From Paludibacteraceae bacterium (GTDB taxonomy: Bacteria > Bacteroidota > Bacteroidia > Bacteroidales > Paludibacteraceae): a DNA stretch of 64,000 bases. Position 1 is the first letter of the stretch, and the number at the start of each line of letters is the position of its first letter. The notes beneath the pieces are model-generated. The model ran no database searches and was not told the DNA's origin. It was given only the letters and a program-made list of their open reading frames with translations. The stretch lies in the NCBI GenBank assembly GCA_017450435.1, contig JAFSTO010000049.1:1-64000 (forward strand), written 5' to 3'. Positions 1-7,796 of this stretch are shown in pieces. The translations under genes were made by a program, and so were the position numbers.

Positions 1-15
1 CTTGTTAGCTTCAAT

Positions 16-153
16 TTGGGTTCTTTATGGTTCTGGACTACCTTCTATAACCAAATATCTACCGAACAAGGCTCACGCTTGCGCATGAGCACTCAAATGC
101 CTTGTTCTTGGTTATAGAATTCTTAAAAATTGTCCAGATTTTAAAGAACCCAA
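16..153. repeat. Imperfect 138-bp inverted repeat (long hairpin)
   Basis: Four arm segments pair in order. TTGGGTTCTTTA (16-27) pairs with 142-153, TCTGGAC (32-38) with 132-138, TTCTATAACCAA (43-54) with 108-119, and GAACAAGGC (64-72) with 99-107. A small inner hairpin, GCTCA/TGAGC (71-75 and 86-90), caps the structure. The paired blocks are perfect and are separated by short unpaired bulges. No convincing reading frame covers it. It could be a structured RNA, a transcription-stop structure for a gene left of the window, or a miniature inverted-repeat element; the sequence alone does not decide. Confidence 0.75.
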
Positions 154-288
154 GTTCTTAGGTGAATGCTTTATTATTTATGTATGTTTTTTGTCTGTTG
201 TTTTATGCCATAGGCGGATTTTTGTTTCTATATTTGTATTTCTATTTGCGCTTTCTTTACGTGCCGAAGCACACGCCGGTTTTGGGGG

Positions 289-552
289 TTATAATGTTAT
301 ACCATATTCGTATATGGCGTCGCTTGGTAAATCAATTTGATCATTCCAATAGATACATGTACGACTTGCATCTAACTGCGCATTCTCAAACAAACCATGT
401 TCAGTCTGTAAATCTCGGAAAGCAGGCACTGTTTTAATATCGTCTGCCACGTCATAGCGAACTTTCCGCCCGTCATCAAACGAAACGAGCAGTTGATAAT
501 CCGCAAGAGGTTGATATGACTTAATACGCGGTATCATAGATTTCTTAGCCAC
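289..552 (-). CDS. DUF2442 domain protein
   Basis: An 87-residue protein that fits the DUF2442 family over its whole length. It has a strand-rich core with FDDGRKVRYDV near residues 25-35, a central PAFRDL, and the family ending IYWNDQIDLPSDAIYEYG. The molecular function of the family is not established. It lies 21 bp downstream of the DUF4160 gene on the same strand, and the two families are often found as neighbours. That pairing has led to suggestions of a toxin-antitoxin-like or regulatory pair, but nothing in this sequence proves it. The ATG start is the first in frame. Confidence 0.8.
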   Translation of the reverse strand: MAKKSMIPRIKSYQPLADYQLLVSFDDGRKVRYDVADDIKTVPAFRDLQTEHGLFENAQLDASRTCIYWNDQIDLPSDAIYEYGITL

Positions 553-573
553 AAGGGCACGATTATTTGCAGT

Positions 574-831
574 TTAATCTTTCAATGGAGGGAGTTTTAC
601 AATCTTTTGTGTATTCCACATTTCTTGCAACTCTTCTTTATGCTCCATAAGCCATTCTTTTACCATTTTCTGAGCACGGTTAGGAAGGTCGCCCTCTGTC
701 ATCTCAAAAGTGTTGATGTCAAACACTCCCATATATTCTTCATAGAGCGCATGGATATGTGCTGGTTCATGCTCTTTTGGCTTAAAGAACATCTTAATTA
801 TAATCCCGTAAAAACGAGTAACTTCAGGCAT
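574..831 (-). CDS. DUF4160 domain protein
   Basis: An 85-residue protein matching DUF4160 from end to end. The N-terminal PEVTRFYGIIIKMFF is followed by EHEPAHIHALYEEY, whose paired histidines are the family hallmark, and by a helical C-terminus. The biochemical role is unknown. The ATG at 829-831 has a good purine-rich ribosome site (GGAGA) a few bases upstream, and a Bacteroides-type promoter lies just before it. It is the first gene of a two-gene unit with the DUF2442 protein. A toxin-antitoxin-like function is only a hypothesis. Confidence 0.82.
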   Translation of the reverse strand: MPEVTRFYGIIIKMFFKPKEHEPAHIHALYEEYMGVFDINTFEMTEGDLPNRAQKMVKEWLMEHKEELQEMWNTQKIVKLPPLKD

Positions 832-859
832 AATTCGTTCTCCTTTGCAATTTTGCTTG

Positions 860-890
860 TAAAGTTACTGCTTTTTTTTGACACATGCAA
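860..890 (-). promoter_or_regulatory. Bacteroides-type promoter for the DUF4160/DUF2442 pair
   Basis: Read on the minus strand: TTG, a 20-base spacer ending in an A-tract and GCAG, then TAACTTTA, one base from the TAnnTTTG consensus at -7. It predicts a transcript starting about 20 bases before the DUF4160 ATG. Confidence 0.6.
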
Positions 891-1187
891 TGGTTTGGGT
901 GAAAATTGTTTTTCATGCGTGTATTTTTTTAGGCATTTTGAGTCTCAGTTGTGTCTCGGTCATGACTCTATACGGGTTCATTTCTATAATGTGTTAAAAT
1001 TGTCACACAATGGAAATGAATGGTAAATTATTGCCGATTATTAAGATTTAGGTATTAAGCCAAGCTCAACCCGGAAGCAGCGCAGCGTCGGCGCAAGGTC
1101 TGCTATTTGAATCAATCTTGGAACGATGTTAAAAAGTTCCTGTTATTAAGATTTGCCTTATTTATACCTTACTACTTTTTTAGCAGT
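891..1187. other. Intergenic stretch, no gene recognised
   Basis: The gap between DUF4160 and the GH5 gene runs from 832; the promoter occupies 860-890. The remainder holds no credible gene and no tRNA. The only structure seen is an imperfect inverted repeat, TTCATTTC paired with GAAATGAA (about 979-1020), and the phrase TTATTAAGATTT occurring twice (about 1036 and 1141). Confidence 0.5.
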
Positions 1188-2471
1188 CTATTGGTATAAC
1201 TCAGCAAAAGCATTGATATACGCAGTGTCGGGATGACAGTTTTCCACCAAGATGCTATCAAGAAAGGCATTCAATACTTGGCGAGATAGGGCTATATCCG
1301 GTCTATTAGCCCGAATGCCGGCAAATGTGCGCCTGTCTGCCGCAGCAAACTGCCTCACGACATCCCATCCTTCAGGTATGCCCACATGCATCCAACACGA
1401 GCCTCCAAGTTTCTTATACGGCCACCAGAGCAGTCCTATATGATTGCGTCGAAGCGTCTGCGCCTCTTTCCGCAACCACTCATGCGGACGATGCCCTGTC
1501 TCTGTCATACACATTGCCACGTGAAATGAGTCGCGAAATTGAAGAAAATCCTTTATTCCTTCCTCATCCGGTGTATGACCATATCGGTGGCAGGCATAAA
1601 GAAGATTGTCGTCTTTTATCTCACCCGTAAAAACAGAAAACGTGCCGTTCCATTGTGCACCGCCAAGGACGATGATATGTCGCTTGTCAACAGAACGAAT
1701 ACTGTCAATACAACGCGAATAAAGCGGCTCAAGAAGAGCATTAAGCGAGTCCTGTTCCCGCTCGAAATAAGTGGCAATCGGCTCGTTCATCAACTCATAA
1801 CCTAACACGGTATTCTCCGACTCATAATGTTCTGCTATCTCGCGCCACAAGGAGCAGAACAACGTTTGCATTCTTCCGCTCGTAAACAGATACGGATAAG
1901 CATAGCTGTCATCTATATTGTCCCCTGTTTGTCCTCCCGGACAGTCGTGCATATCCAAAACAACATACAACCCGTATCTTTCGCACCAAGCAACGGCAGA
2001 ATCCATCCGCGCAAAACCCTCACGAGTGTTGCAACCCATATAATCGTCGTCTGTAAGCAAAGCATAATGAAAAGGCAACCGGATAGTATTAGCACCGGTG
2101 GAGGCTATAAAACGAATATCGTCTTCGGTTACATAGCGGTCCTTGAACGTCTCCCAGAACACTGCTGACTCGTCGGGGCCGACAAGTTGCGAAACAAGCT
2201 CATTCAACAAACGCGGAGAATTGCAGAACTGTCCGCTACCGGAACCATCACTGGGCATAGCAAACATATACCCTTCCGGATTGAGCCAACAACCGAGATT
2301 AACACCCTGTATATAAAAAGTATCATCTTCCTCTGTCAGCACGAACTCACCGCTAACACGCAGCAGAGGTAAACGATTGTCTTCGTAAACACTAACATCA
2401 CGACGAACACACGACCCGGCTAAAACCGTTAGCAGCGTCACAAATATAACCGCAATGATGTTTGCCTTCAT
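1188..2471 (-). CDS. Glycoside hydrolase family 5 lipoprotein
   Basis: A predicted 427-residue glycosidase of the GH5 (cellulase/exo-beta-glucanase) superfamily. The hydrophobic N-terminus ends in a lipobox-like VLAGSC with the lipidated cysteine near residue 21, so it is probably membrane-anchored. Family marks are GVNLGCWL (about 56-63), NTIRLPFHY (129-136), VVLDMHDCPGGQ (170-181), GYELMNEP with the acid/base Glu near 230, and MTETG with the nucleophile Glu near 324. The exact substrate, probably a beta-glucan or related polymer, cannot be read from the sequence. A TTG at 2499-2501 would add ten residues, but the ATG at 2469-2471 fits the signal peptide better. It follows the DPP IV gene closely on the same strand. 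Confidence 0.85.
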   Translation of the reverse strand: MKANIIAVIFVTLLTVLAGSCVRRDVSVYEDNRLPLLRVSGEFVLTEEDDTFYIQGVNLGCWLNPEGYMFAMPSDGSGSGQFCNSPRLLNELVSQLVGPDESAVFWETFKDRYVTEDDIRFIASTGANTIRLPFHYALLTDDDYMGCNTREGFARMDSAVAWCERYGLYVVLDMHDCPGGQTGDNIDDSYAYPYLFTSGRMQTLFCSLWREIAEHYESENTVLGYELMNEPIATYFEREQDSLNALLEPLYSRCIDSIRSVDKRHIIVLGGAQWNGTFSVFTGEIKDDNLLYACHRYGHTPDEEGIKDFLQFRDSFHVAMCMTETGHRPHEWLRKEAQTLRRNHIGLLWWPYKKLGGSCWMHVGIPEGWDVVRQFAAADRRTFAGIRANRPDIALSRQVLNAFLDSILVENCHPDTAYINAFAELYQ

Positions 2472-2509
2472 AATATAATACAAGGGTTGTCTTTCCTTCA
2501 AGCATCGGC

Positions 2510-4717
2510 CTATAATGCCGAGCGCAGGAATGTTAATAGCCGCTGATAGAGGTGGGAGTAATTAGAGCGCTTACGCAAAAAATGGTTGTCATCGGGATAG
2601 AGTTGCATTTCAAACTGCTTTCCTTTTGCCGTCAAAACCTCTGTAAGCAGCATAGTGTTCTGAACATGAACGTTGTCATCTGCTAAACCATGCACAAGCA
2701 GTAGTCTTGCATTGAGGTTTTCAGCCATTGGCATCAGCGAAGCGTTATCATACCCACTCTCATTCACCTGCGGTCGACGCATATAGCGCTCGGTATATGC
2801 AGAGTCGTAGAGTCTCCAGTCGGTAACAGGTGCGACGGCCATACCGCACACAAACGGAGATTGCTTGTTGAGCAACGTACGGATTGTTTGATACCCTCCG
2901 TAACTCCAGCCCCATATACCTATATGTTTATTGTCTGCAAGCCCGCTCCGAACAAGGTACTCTGCAGCGGAAATCTGGTCTTCGGCCTCCAGCTCGCCAA
3001 TATTCATATAAGTAAGGCTTCTGAAATCTCGACCGCGAGCATTAGTGCCTCTCGGGTCAACACATACGCATAGAACCCCTTCCTGCGCCGCAAGATACTC
3101 TTCCCAGTCTATACGCCAACGGTTGAGCACCTGTTGCGAAGCCGGACCGCTATACTGCATGAGCAACGTAGCAGCGGGCAGTGAGGCTGACGCCGGCCGC
3201 AACATCCAACCATTAAGTGTATCACCGCGCTCTGTAGCAAACGAGAAAAACTCCTTTGTCGGTAATCCCGCTGCACGAGCGGAGGCCATGACATCCTTAT
3301 TATCAAGAAGAGTACGCAACACTGTTCCTTTACGGTCAATGACCGTCCAAGTGCCGGGGTCAGTCACCGACTGCGAGTGAAGCACCGCATATTTGTACCC
3401 TTTGCCAAACACAGCACTATGACAACCATCGTTTGAGGTCAGACGGCTGAGCTGCCCTTTCTTAACGTTCTGTGCATAAACATCGCGTGTCAACGCTGTT
3501 GTTGCGGCTTGGAAAAACAACGTCTGCGTTTGTTCGTCATAACCGTAAACAGCCGTCACATCGCGCCTTTCTTTTGTCAGCAGTTGTTTTTCGTTGCCTT
3601 GCGAACCATAAAGATAAGCCTGACGATAGCCGCCTTTGTCGCTTACCACGATAAATGAGTTATCCGAGAGCCACTGCCATTGGTCGAAACAGTCATAGTC
3701 CACCCATGAAGTCTTACATTCCTCTTTATAAAGCAAGCGCGACAAAGTGGACTTCGGATTTACAAGGAACACCTCCTGCTTATTCTGGTCCCTATTAAGT
3801 CTCAGAACCGCCAATTCAGCCACCGGTGCCTCTTTCTGTTTGTCAGTGCTTTCGCGCTGAGTGGTCCATCTTAGTCTTGGCAGATACGAGTCTTCTTGTT
3901 CCGGCAGGCTGATAGTCTTAACCGACTTGTAGTAAGTATCATACAGACACAACGACGCCTTTGGGTTCTGTTGGCCTGCCTTAGGGTAACGCAGTCGTTT
4001 TTCTACAGGTTTACTTAAAGCATGCCCATTCTCGTCAAGGTACTCAATCCAAGTGTATTCAGGCACCTCTGTATCATCCAACTTAATAAATGCAAGAGTC
4101 TTCGAGTCCGGCGAGAAAGTGTATAACGCTGTTGTTCCAAACTCCTCCTCATACAACCAATCAGCAGCTCCGTTATAGAGTGTATCCTGTTTGCCGTCTG
4201 TGGTGACAGCTACCTCAGTGTTATAATCAACCTTGTGTATAAACAGATTATTGTCCCTGACGAAGGCAATATACTTGCCGTCAGGTGAGAACAACGGGTC
4301 CCGAACCGGCATCTGTGGCGAGAGTGGACGGAGTGTGTGCCGACGAGTGTCGTATAAGTAGTATTCTGCAACGAACGAACGTCTGAAGATACCTTTACTA
4401 TTGCCGTATAGCAGAATATACCTGTCATCCTGCGACAACAAAAAGCCCTCTATCTCCGGCAGTTGCTCCACGATAGAACGTTTAGCATCGTCTGCTATAA
4501 CGCTATTGAACAAAGTATCACTCACCTGACCGGTACGATATGAGAGGGCGAGGATATTTCCGTCTTGTAGTACTGCGTAGTGCTCGCCATCAGACAACGT
4601 GACCATCACCTCCGGAGTGTTGGGCTTGAATTTTCCGGAAGTTATGTCATCAAGCAAATCTGCCGCAGCGACCATCGAGATCACTGCGGCAAAAAGAATT
4701 ATTAACGAACGTTTCAT
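2510..4717 (-). CDS. dpp4: Dipeptidyl peptidase IV (peptidase family S9B)
   Basis: A 735-residue exported serine exopeptidase that removes X-Pro or X-Ala dipeptides from peptide N-termini, serving peptide nutrition or protein turnover in the periplasm. The first 19 residues form a signal peptide. A beta-propeller domain follows, with YEEEFG (the glutamates that hold the substrate amino terminus) near residue 190. The C-terminal alpha/beta hydrolase domain carries GWSYGG with Ser near 605, HGLADDN with Asp near 680, and DDNHF with His near 712, so the triad is complete. Length is typical of bacterial family members. The gene lies between yidC and the GH5 gene on the same strand and may be co-transcribed with the latter. 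Confidence 0.93.
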   Translation of the reverse strand: MKRSLIILFAAVISMVAAADLLDDITSGKFKPNTPEVMVTLSDGEHYAVLQDGNILALSYRTGQVSDTLFNSVIADDAKRSIVEQLPEIEGFLLSQDDRYILLYGNSKGIFRRSFVAEYYLYDTRRHTLRPLSPQMPVRDPLFSPDGKYIAFVRDNNLFIHKVDYNTEVAVTTDGKQDTLYNGAADWLYEEEFGTTALYTFSPDSKTLAFIKLDDTEVPEYTWIEYLDENGHALSKPVEKRLRYPKAGQQNPKASLCLYDTYYKSVKTISLPEQEDSYLPRLRWTTQRESTDKQKEAPVAELAVLRLNRDQNKQEVFLVNPKSTLSRLLYKEECKTSWVDYDCFDQWQWLSDNSFIVVSDKGGYRQAYLYGSQGNEKQLLTKERRDVTAVYGYDEQTQTLFFQAATTALTRDVYAQNVKKGQLSRLTSNDGCHSAVFGKGYKYAVLHSQSVTDPGTWTVIDRKGTVLRTLLDNKDVMASARAAGLPTKEFFSFATERGDTLNGWMLRPASASLPAATLLMQYSGPASQQVLNRWRIDWEEYLAAQEGVLCVCVDPRGTNARGRDFRSLTYMNIGELEAEDQISAAEYLVRSGLADNKHIGIWGWSYGGYQTIRTLLNKQSPFVCGMAVAPVTDWRLYDSAYTERYMRRPQVNESGYDNASLMPMAENLNARLLLVHGLADDNVHVQNTMLLTEVLTAKGKQFEMQLYPDDNHFLRKRSNYSHLYQRLLTFLRSAL

Positions 4718-4797
4718 TGTAAAAAAATTTCGTTGTAAGAATTGTATCAGTCGGCAATTAGCTAATAGCTATGAGTTATTCGCCATCTGAGTGTAAA

Positions 4798-4883
4798 TGC
4801 ACGGAGTCACCGCGAACAACGTGAGGTGGGTGTCAGACGGTAATCAGGGTGGTTCATAGCAGGTGGCGCTTACCGTCTCTCAT
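4798..4883. repeat. Dispersed intergenic repeat, copy 1
   Basis: Contains CCGCGAACAACGTGAGGTGG, then GTCAGACGGTAAT, and ends in TTACCGTCTCTCA, so the two ends (GACGGTAA/TTACCGTC) are inverted. The same blocks recur at 32141, 35212, 47281 and elsewhere. It lies between yidC and the DPP IV gene. Confidence 0.75.
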
Positions 4884-4898
4884 AATCACTTTCAGCAA

Positions 4899-6848
4899 TT
4901 ATCTTCTTCTCTGCTGCTTGGCTTGTTCTTTTATCTGTTCCCTCATGCGTGCTTGCTGCTCGCGTTGCATGTTCTCCAGACGTTGCATGAATCCTGACTT
5001 AGGCTTACCGGCTTTCTTGGCTTGTTTCTTTGCCATCTCTTCCAACATCTTCTCATCATCAAGAGTCCAACGGAAAATCATCATTTGCAGTATAGTGAAA
5101 AGCAATGATAGGAAATAATAATAACTCAGACCGGCGGCGTAGTTATTGAAGATAAAGAAGAAGAACACCGGCATAAGATACATCATCCACTTCATCATCT
5201 TCGCCGACGGGTCGTTACCTGTAGCTTGCGTCTGCATCGTTATATACGTATATCCGGCATTTGTCGCAGTAAACAACAAACAGAAGAGCGACAAGTGGTT
5301 ATCAAACAGCCACGAGATAACCGGAATATATCGGTCCCAAGAAATAATAGCATCGTAAGTAGAAAGGTCGTCCGCCCAGAGGAACGACTGTCCTCTCAGT
5401 TCAATAGCAGTCGGAAAGAACCAAAACATAGCCATCACAACCGGCATCTGCAGCAGCATCGGCAAACATCCTGCCATCGGGTTAACTCCGGCCTTCTGAT
5501 ACAAAGCCATCGTAGCCTGCTGCCGCTCCTGCATCTTCTCCGGCGGATATTTCTCGTTGATTGCCTCAATCTGCGGACGAAGCGCGCGCATCATCGCACT
5601 GGAGCGGTAACTGGTGAAGGTAAAAGGTAAGATAATCAGCTTGATAACAATAGTCATCAGTAGAATAATCCAACCGATATGCATTCCCCAAGAGGTAAAG
5701 AGGTCAAACATCGGAATAACCAGAATCTTGTTAACCCAAGACACAATCTTCCAGCCCAGAGGTACCAGTTCCTTCAGTCTTAGCTCCTCATATCGTTGTG
5801 CATCCTTGTCGTAAGCCTTCAACGTGTTGTAATGATTCGGACCCAAGTAAATGCGGAAATTGGTCGGTTTGGCACCCGTCGGGTCAAACGGCACGGCTGT
5901 CAATGTGTTATACTCCTTTATATAACCGGAGTGTCTGTTCAGCACAACCGACTCCAATGTAGTACCTTCAAACCCGTCTTCAGAAATAAACACAGTCGAG
6001 AAGAACTGGTCCTTGTAAGCAATCCAGCGTATTCTGCCGTTTTCCTTCTCGCGGTCGTTCTTCTGCTCGCTTAGAGTCTCTATGTCGCGATTGGTGAACA
6101 TATATTGCATCTGTGCATATCTCTCTTCGAATTTACGACCTTTCTCCTGTTGTCTGATTTTTTGCGCCCAATGCATCTCAAGAGTAGTCTGGTTCTGAGC
6201 CAGCACATTCTGCATATTATGATTGCGAATAGCAAAACCTATCATATAGTCGTCCTTGGGAATAGAATACACAAAATCGGTATAAGCATCCCCGTCGGTA
6301 AGCAGTCGTAGCGTAACAATCTGCGTGCCGGCCGTATCCGTCTCGATAGGCTGTAATGTGAAATAAAGGTTGGAAGTGGTAAGAATACGGTTATTCGCAG
6401 TGATAAGCGTATAGTCGAGCAACGCTTCAGTCCCGCGGAATAGACAAAGAGGGTTGAGCGTATCGCCAAAGGCCTTGTAGTTCTTCAGTTCGGCGCTGTA
6501 TATCGTTCCTCCCTTCTGCGCAAAGGTAAGCCTCATCACATCGTTCTCCACCACGTAGAAGTCGCCGTTTCCCTTTGCAGAGGGTGCCAAAGCGCCGTAC
6601 TGTGCTTGTATTTGCATCTGTAGTTGCTCTGCTGACATTGTATCCGTTGCAGCAGCTGCTCCCTGCTCTAACTGCTCAATAGCACGTATAGCATCCTGCT
6701 CTGCCTGTTTCTGCTGCCTGACAAGAGCTATCGAATCCTGATAACGCTGCCTACGCTGCAGCTCCTCTTTTGAAGGACGGGTGAAAAAACTATAACCAAT
6801 AACAACAAGGACTATCAGTCCTAAACCAATCAATGAATTTTTATCCAT
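4899..6848 (-). CDS. yidC: Membrane protein insertase YidC
   Basis: A 649-residue inner-membrane insertase and chaperone that places newly made proteins in the membrane, alone or with SecYEG. One transmembrane helix (about 5-22) is followed by a charged, glutamine-rich linker and the large periplasmic beta-sandwich domain (about 95-350). The conserved Oxa1/YidC core follows with five membrane segments (about 370-600), including GWIILLMTIVIKLI, NPMAGCLPMLLQMPV and YYYFLSLLFTILQM. The tail after 610 is strongly basic, as is usual where YidC meets ribosomes. It has its own promoter at 6959-6989. The pyrG gene often found upstream in this phylum is absent here. Confidence 0.97.
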   Translation of the reverse strand: MDKNSLIGLGLIVLVVIGYSFFTRPSKEELQRRQRYQDSIALVRQQKQAEQDAIRAIEQLEQGAAAATDTMSAEQLQMQIQAQYGALAPSAKGNGDFYVVENDVMRLTFAQKGGTIYSAELKNYKAFGDTLNPLCLFRGTEALLDYTLITANNRILTTSNLYFTLQPIETDTAGTQIVTLRLLTDGDAYTDFVYSIPKDDYMIGFAIRNHNMQNVLAQNQTTLEMHWAQKIRQQEKGRKFEERYAQMQYMFTNRDIETLSEQKNDREKENGRIRWIAYKDQFFSTVFISEDGFEGTTLESVVLNRHSGYIKEYNTLTAVPFDPTGAKPTNFRIYLGPNHYNTLKAYDKDAQRYEELRLKELVPLGWKIVSWVNKILVIPMFDLFTSWGMHIGWIILLMTIVIKLIILPFTFTSYRSSAMMRALRPQIEAINEKYPPEKMQERQQATMALYQKAGVNPMAGCLPMLLQMPVVMAMFWFFPTAIELRGQSFLWADDLSTYDAIISWDRYIPVISWLFDNHLSLFCLLFTATNAGYTYITMQTQATGNDPSAKMMKWMMYLMPVFFFFIFNNYAAGLSYYYFLSLLFTILQMMIFRWTLDDEKMLEEMAKKQAKKAGKPKSGFMQRLENMQREQQARMREQIKEQAKQQRRR

Positions 6849-6958
6849 CTTAGAAACTTAACAATTTAACAAAAACGCGTACCGCGTGTATCTATGCCGC
6901 GAGACGTAATATTACAGCACCCACTCGCTCACGTTGCAATACGCGCACAAAAGCGCTG

Positions 6959-6989
6959 CAAAGTTACTAAATTTTCAGCACATAAACAA
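6959..6989 (-). promoter_or_regulatory. Bacteroides-type promoter for yidC
   Basis: On the minus strand TTG is followed by a 20-base spacer and a perfect TAACTTTG -7 element (6959-6966). The start site would give a leader of about 100 bases before the yidC ATG. It lies within the 370-bp gap 6849-7218, which also holds repeat copy 2. Confidence 0.7.
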
Positions 6990-7040
6990 GAAGAAAATGA
7001 TTTATTTGAATCGAAGCCGCTACGCTGTGATACCTCCAAA

Positions 7041-7165
7041 GAGTAGAGGCGGTAATCGGAGCAGCTAAAAGGCCCGGTGCTTACCCACTCTCAAAACCGC
7101 CAAAGCACAACGCACCGCCCAAGGGTAGAGACGGTATTTTTTAACGTCTCTCAAAAGTACGAACT
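7041..7165. repeat. Dispersed intergenic repeat, copy 2 (two half units)
   Basis: The first unit (7041-7096) runs from GAGTAGAGGCGGTAATCGG to TTACCCACTCTCAAAA and looks mutated. The second (7123-7165) is AGGGTAGAGACGGT, a T-rich loop, then AACGTCTCTCAAAAG, giving a hairpin with AGAGACG/CGTCTCT arms. CGCCCAAGGGTAGAGACGG is the complement of the end of copy 9 near 58470. Confidence 0.7.
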
Positions 7166-7218
7166 ATGTGGCATTTACCATCTCTCAAAAAAACACATCC
7201 TACCTTCAACAACACAAC

Positions 7219-7653
7219 TCAATTCAGGTCTTCAATCAGCCTGTCAAGCAGGGGTATCATTTGTAATAGTTGCGAGCTTTCCATACCTTGCTCACATATT
7301 TTATTCGCAAGACACTCAGGGATATCCTTTACTTTTTCCTCCATTTGTTTTCCATTATCGGTAAGACAAACTATTCGTTGTCTCAGGTCCTTGTCTCCCT
7401 GCTGTCTTTTAAGCAATCCCTGCTTTTCCATTCTCTGCAACAAAGGTGTAATCGTATTGGTCTCCAATAACAACCTCTTAGCGATATCGTTAACCGGTTG
7501 CCGGTCTTTCTCCCAAAGCACCAGCAGAACCAGATACTGCGGATAAGTAATCCCCAACGGTTCAAAATACGGATAATACGCCTGCGTTACAAGCCGTGCA
7601 GCCGTATATAGTCGGAAACAGAGTTGGTTATTTAATTTCAGTTGTTCGTACAT
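7219..7653 (-). CDS. ohrR: OhrR-type MarR-family peroxide-sensing repressor
   Basis: A 144-residue winged-helix regulator of the MarR family, closest in pattern to OhrR, the organic hydroperoxide sensor. The N-terminal NNQLCFRLY aligns with the OhrR sensing cysteine motif, giving Cys near residue 12 and the partner tyrosines near 16 and 26. GITYPQYLVLLVLWE and the DNA-recognition helix region NTITPLLQRMEKQGL follow. Further cysteines near 114 and 120 suggest the two-cysteine subtype. A TTG two codons upstream is a possible start, but the ATG at 7651-7653 is preferred. No ohr peroxidase gene is nearby, so the target lies elsewhere or is the regulator itself. Confidence 0.85.
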   Translation of the reverse strand: MYEQLKLNNQLCFRLYTAARLVTQAYYPYFEPLGITYPQYLVLLVLWEKDRQPVNDIAKRLLLETNTITPLLQRMEKQGLLKRQQGDKDLRQRIVCLTDNGKQMEEKVKDIPECLANKICEQGMESSQLLQMIPLLDRLIEDLN

Positions 7654-7661
7654 AGTCAATT

Positions 7662-7700
7662 TAAACGTTAGTTGTTTGAACTCTATCTAAATAAACGTTA
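7662..7700. promoter_or_regulatory. Candidate operator: two TAAACGTTA copies
   Basis: TAAACGTTA, which contains the palindrome AACGTT, occurs at 7662-7670 and again at 7692-7700, spaced exactly 30 bp apart (about three helical turns), just upstream of the ohrR start. The position suits autorepression, but the sequence differs from the TACAATT/AATTGTA box of Bacillus OhrR, so the assignment is inferred. Confidence 0.4.
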
Positions 7701-7736
7701 TATGCAACACGTTACTCTCATAAATCGTAGCGCCAA

Positions 7737-7796
7737 CGTGTATAGACAACACTACTTCATACTTCGCGTACATCGTACATTGTACCCTCGTACTTC
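7737..7796. repeat. GTAC-rich intergenic repeat fragment
   Basis: CGTACATCGTACATT followed by CTCGTACTTCTCAG. The CGTACATCGTACATT phrase occurs again at about 58398, inside another member of the dispersed repeats. It lies between the tamL-like gene and ohrR. Confidence 0.5.

Noticed and set aside
162-437. Open frame of 91 codons on the plus strand
   Set aside because: It overlaps the DUF2442 gene on the other strand, has a low-complexity Phe/Tyr-rich start and no family resemblance.
607-1026. Plus-strand open frame of 139 codons
   Set aside because: It is antisense to the DUF4160 gene for half its length and runs on into intergenic DNA with no recognisable pattern.
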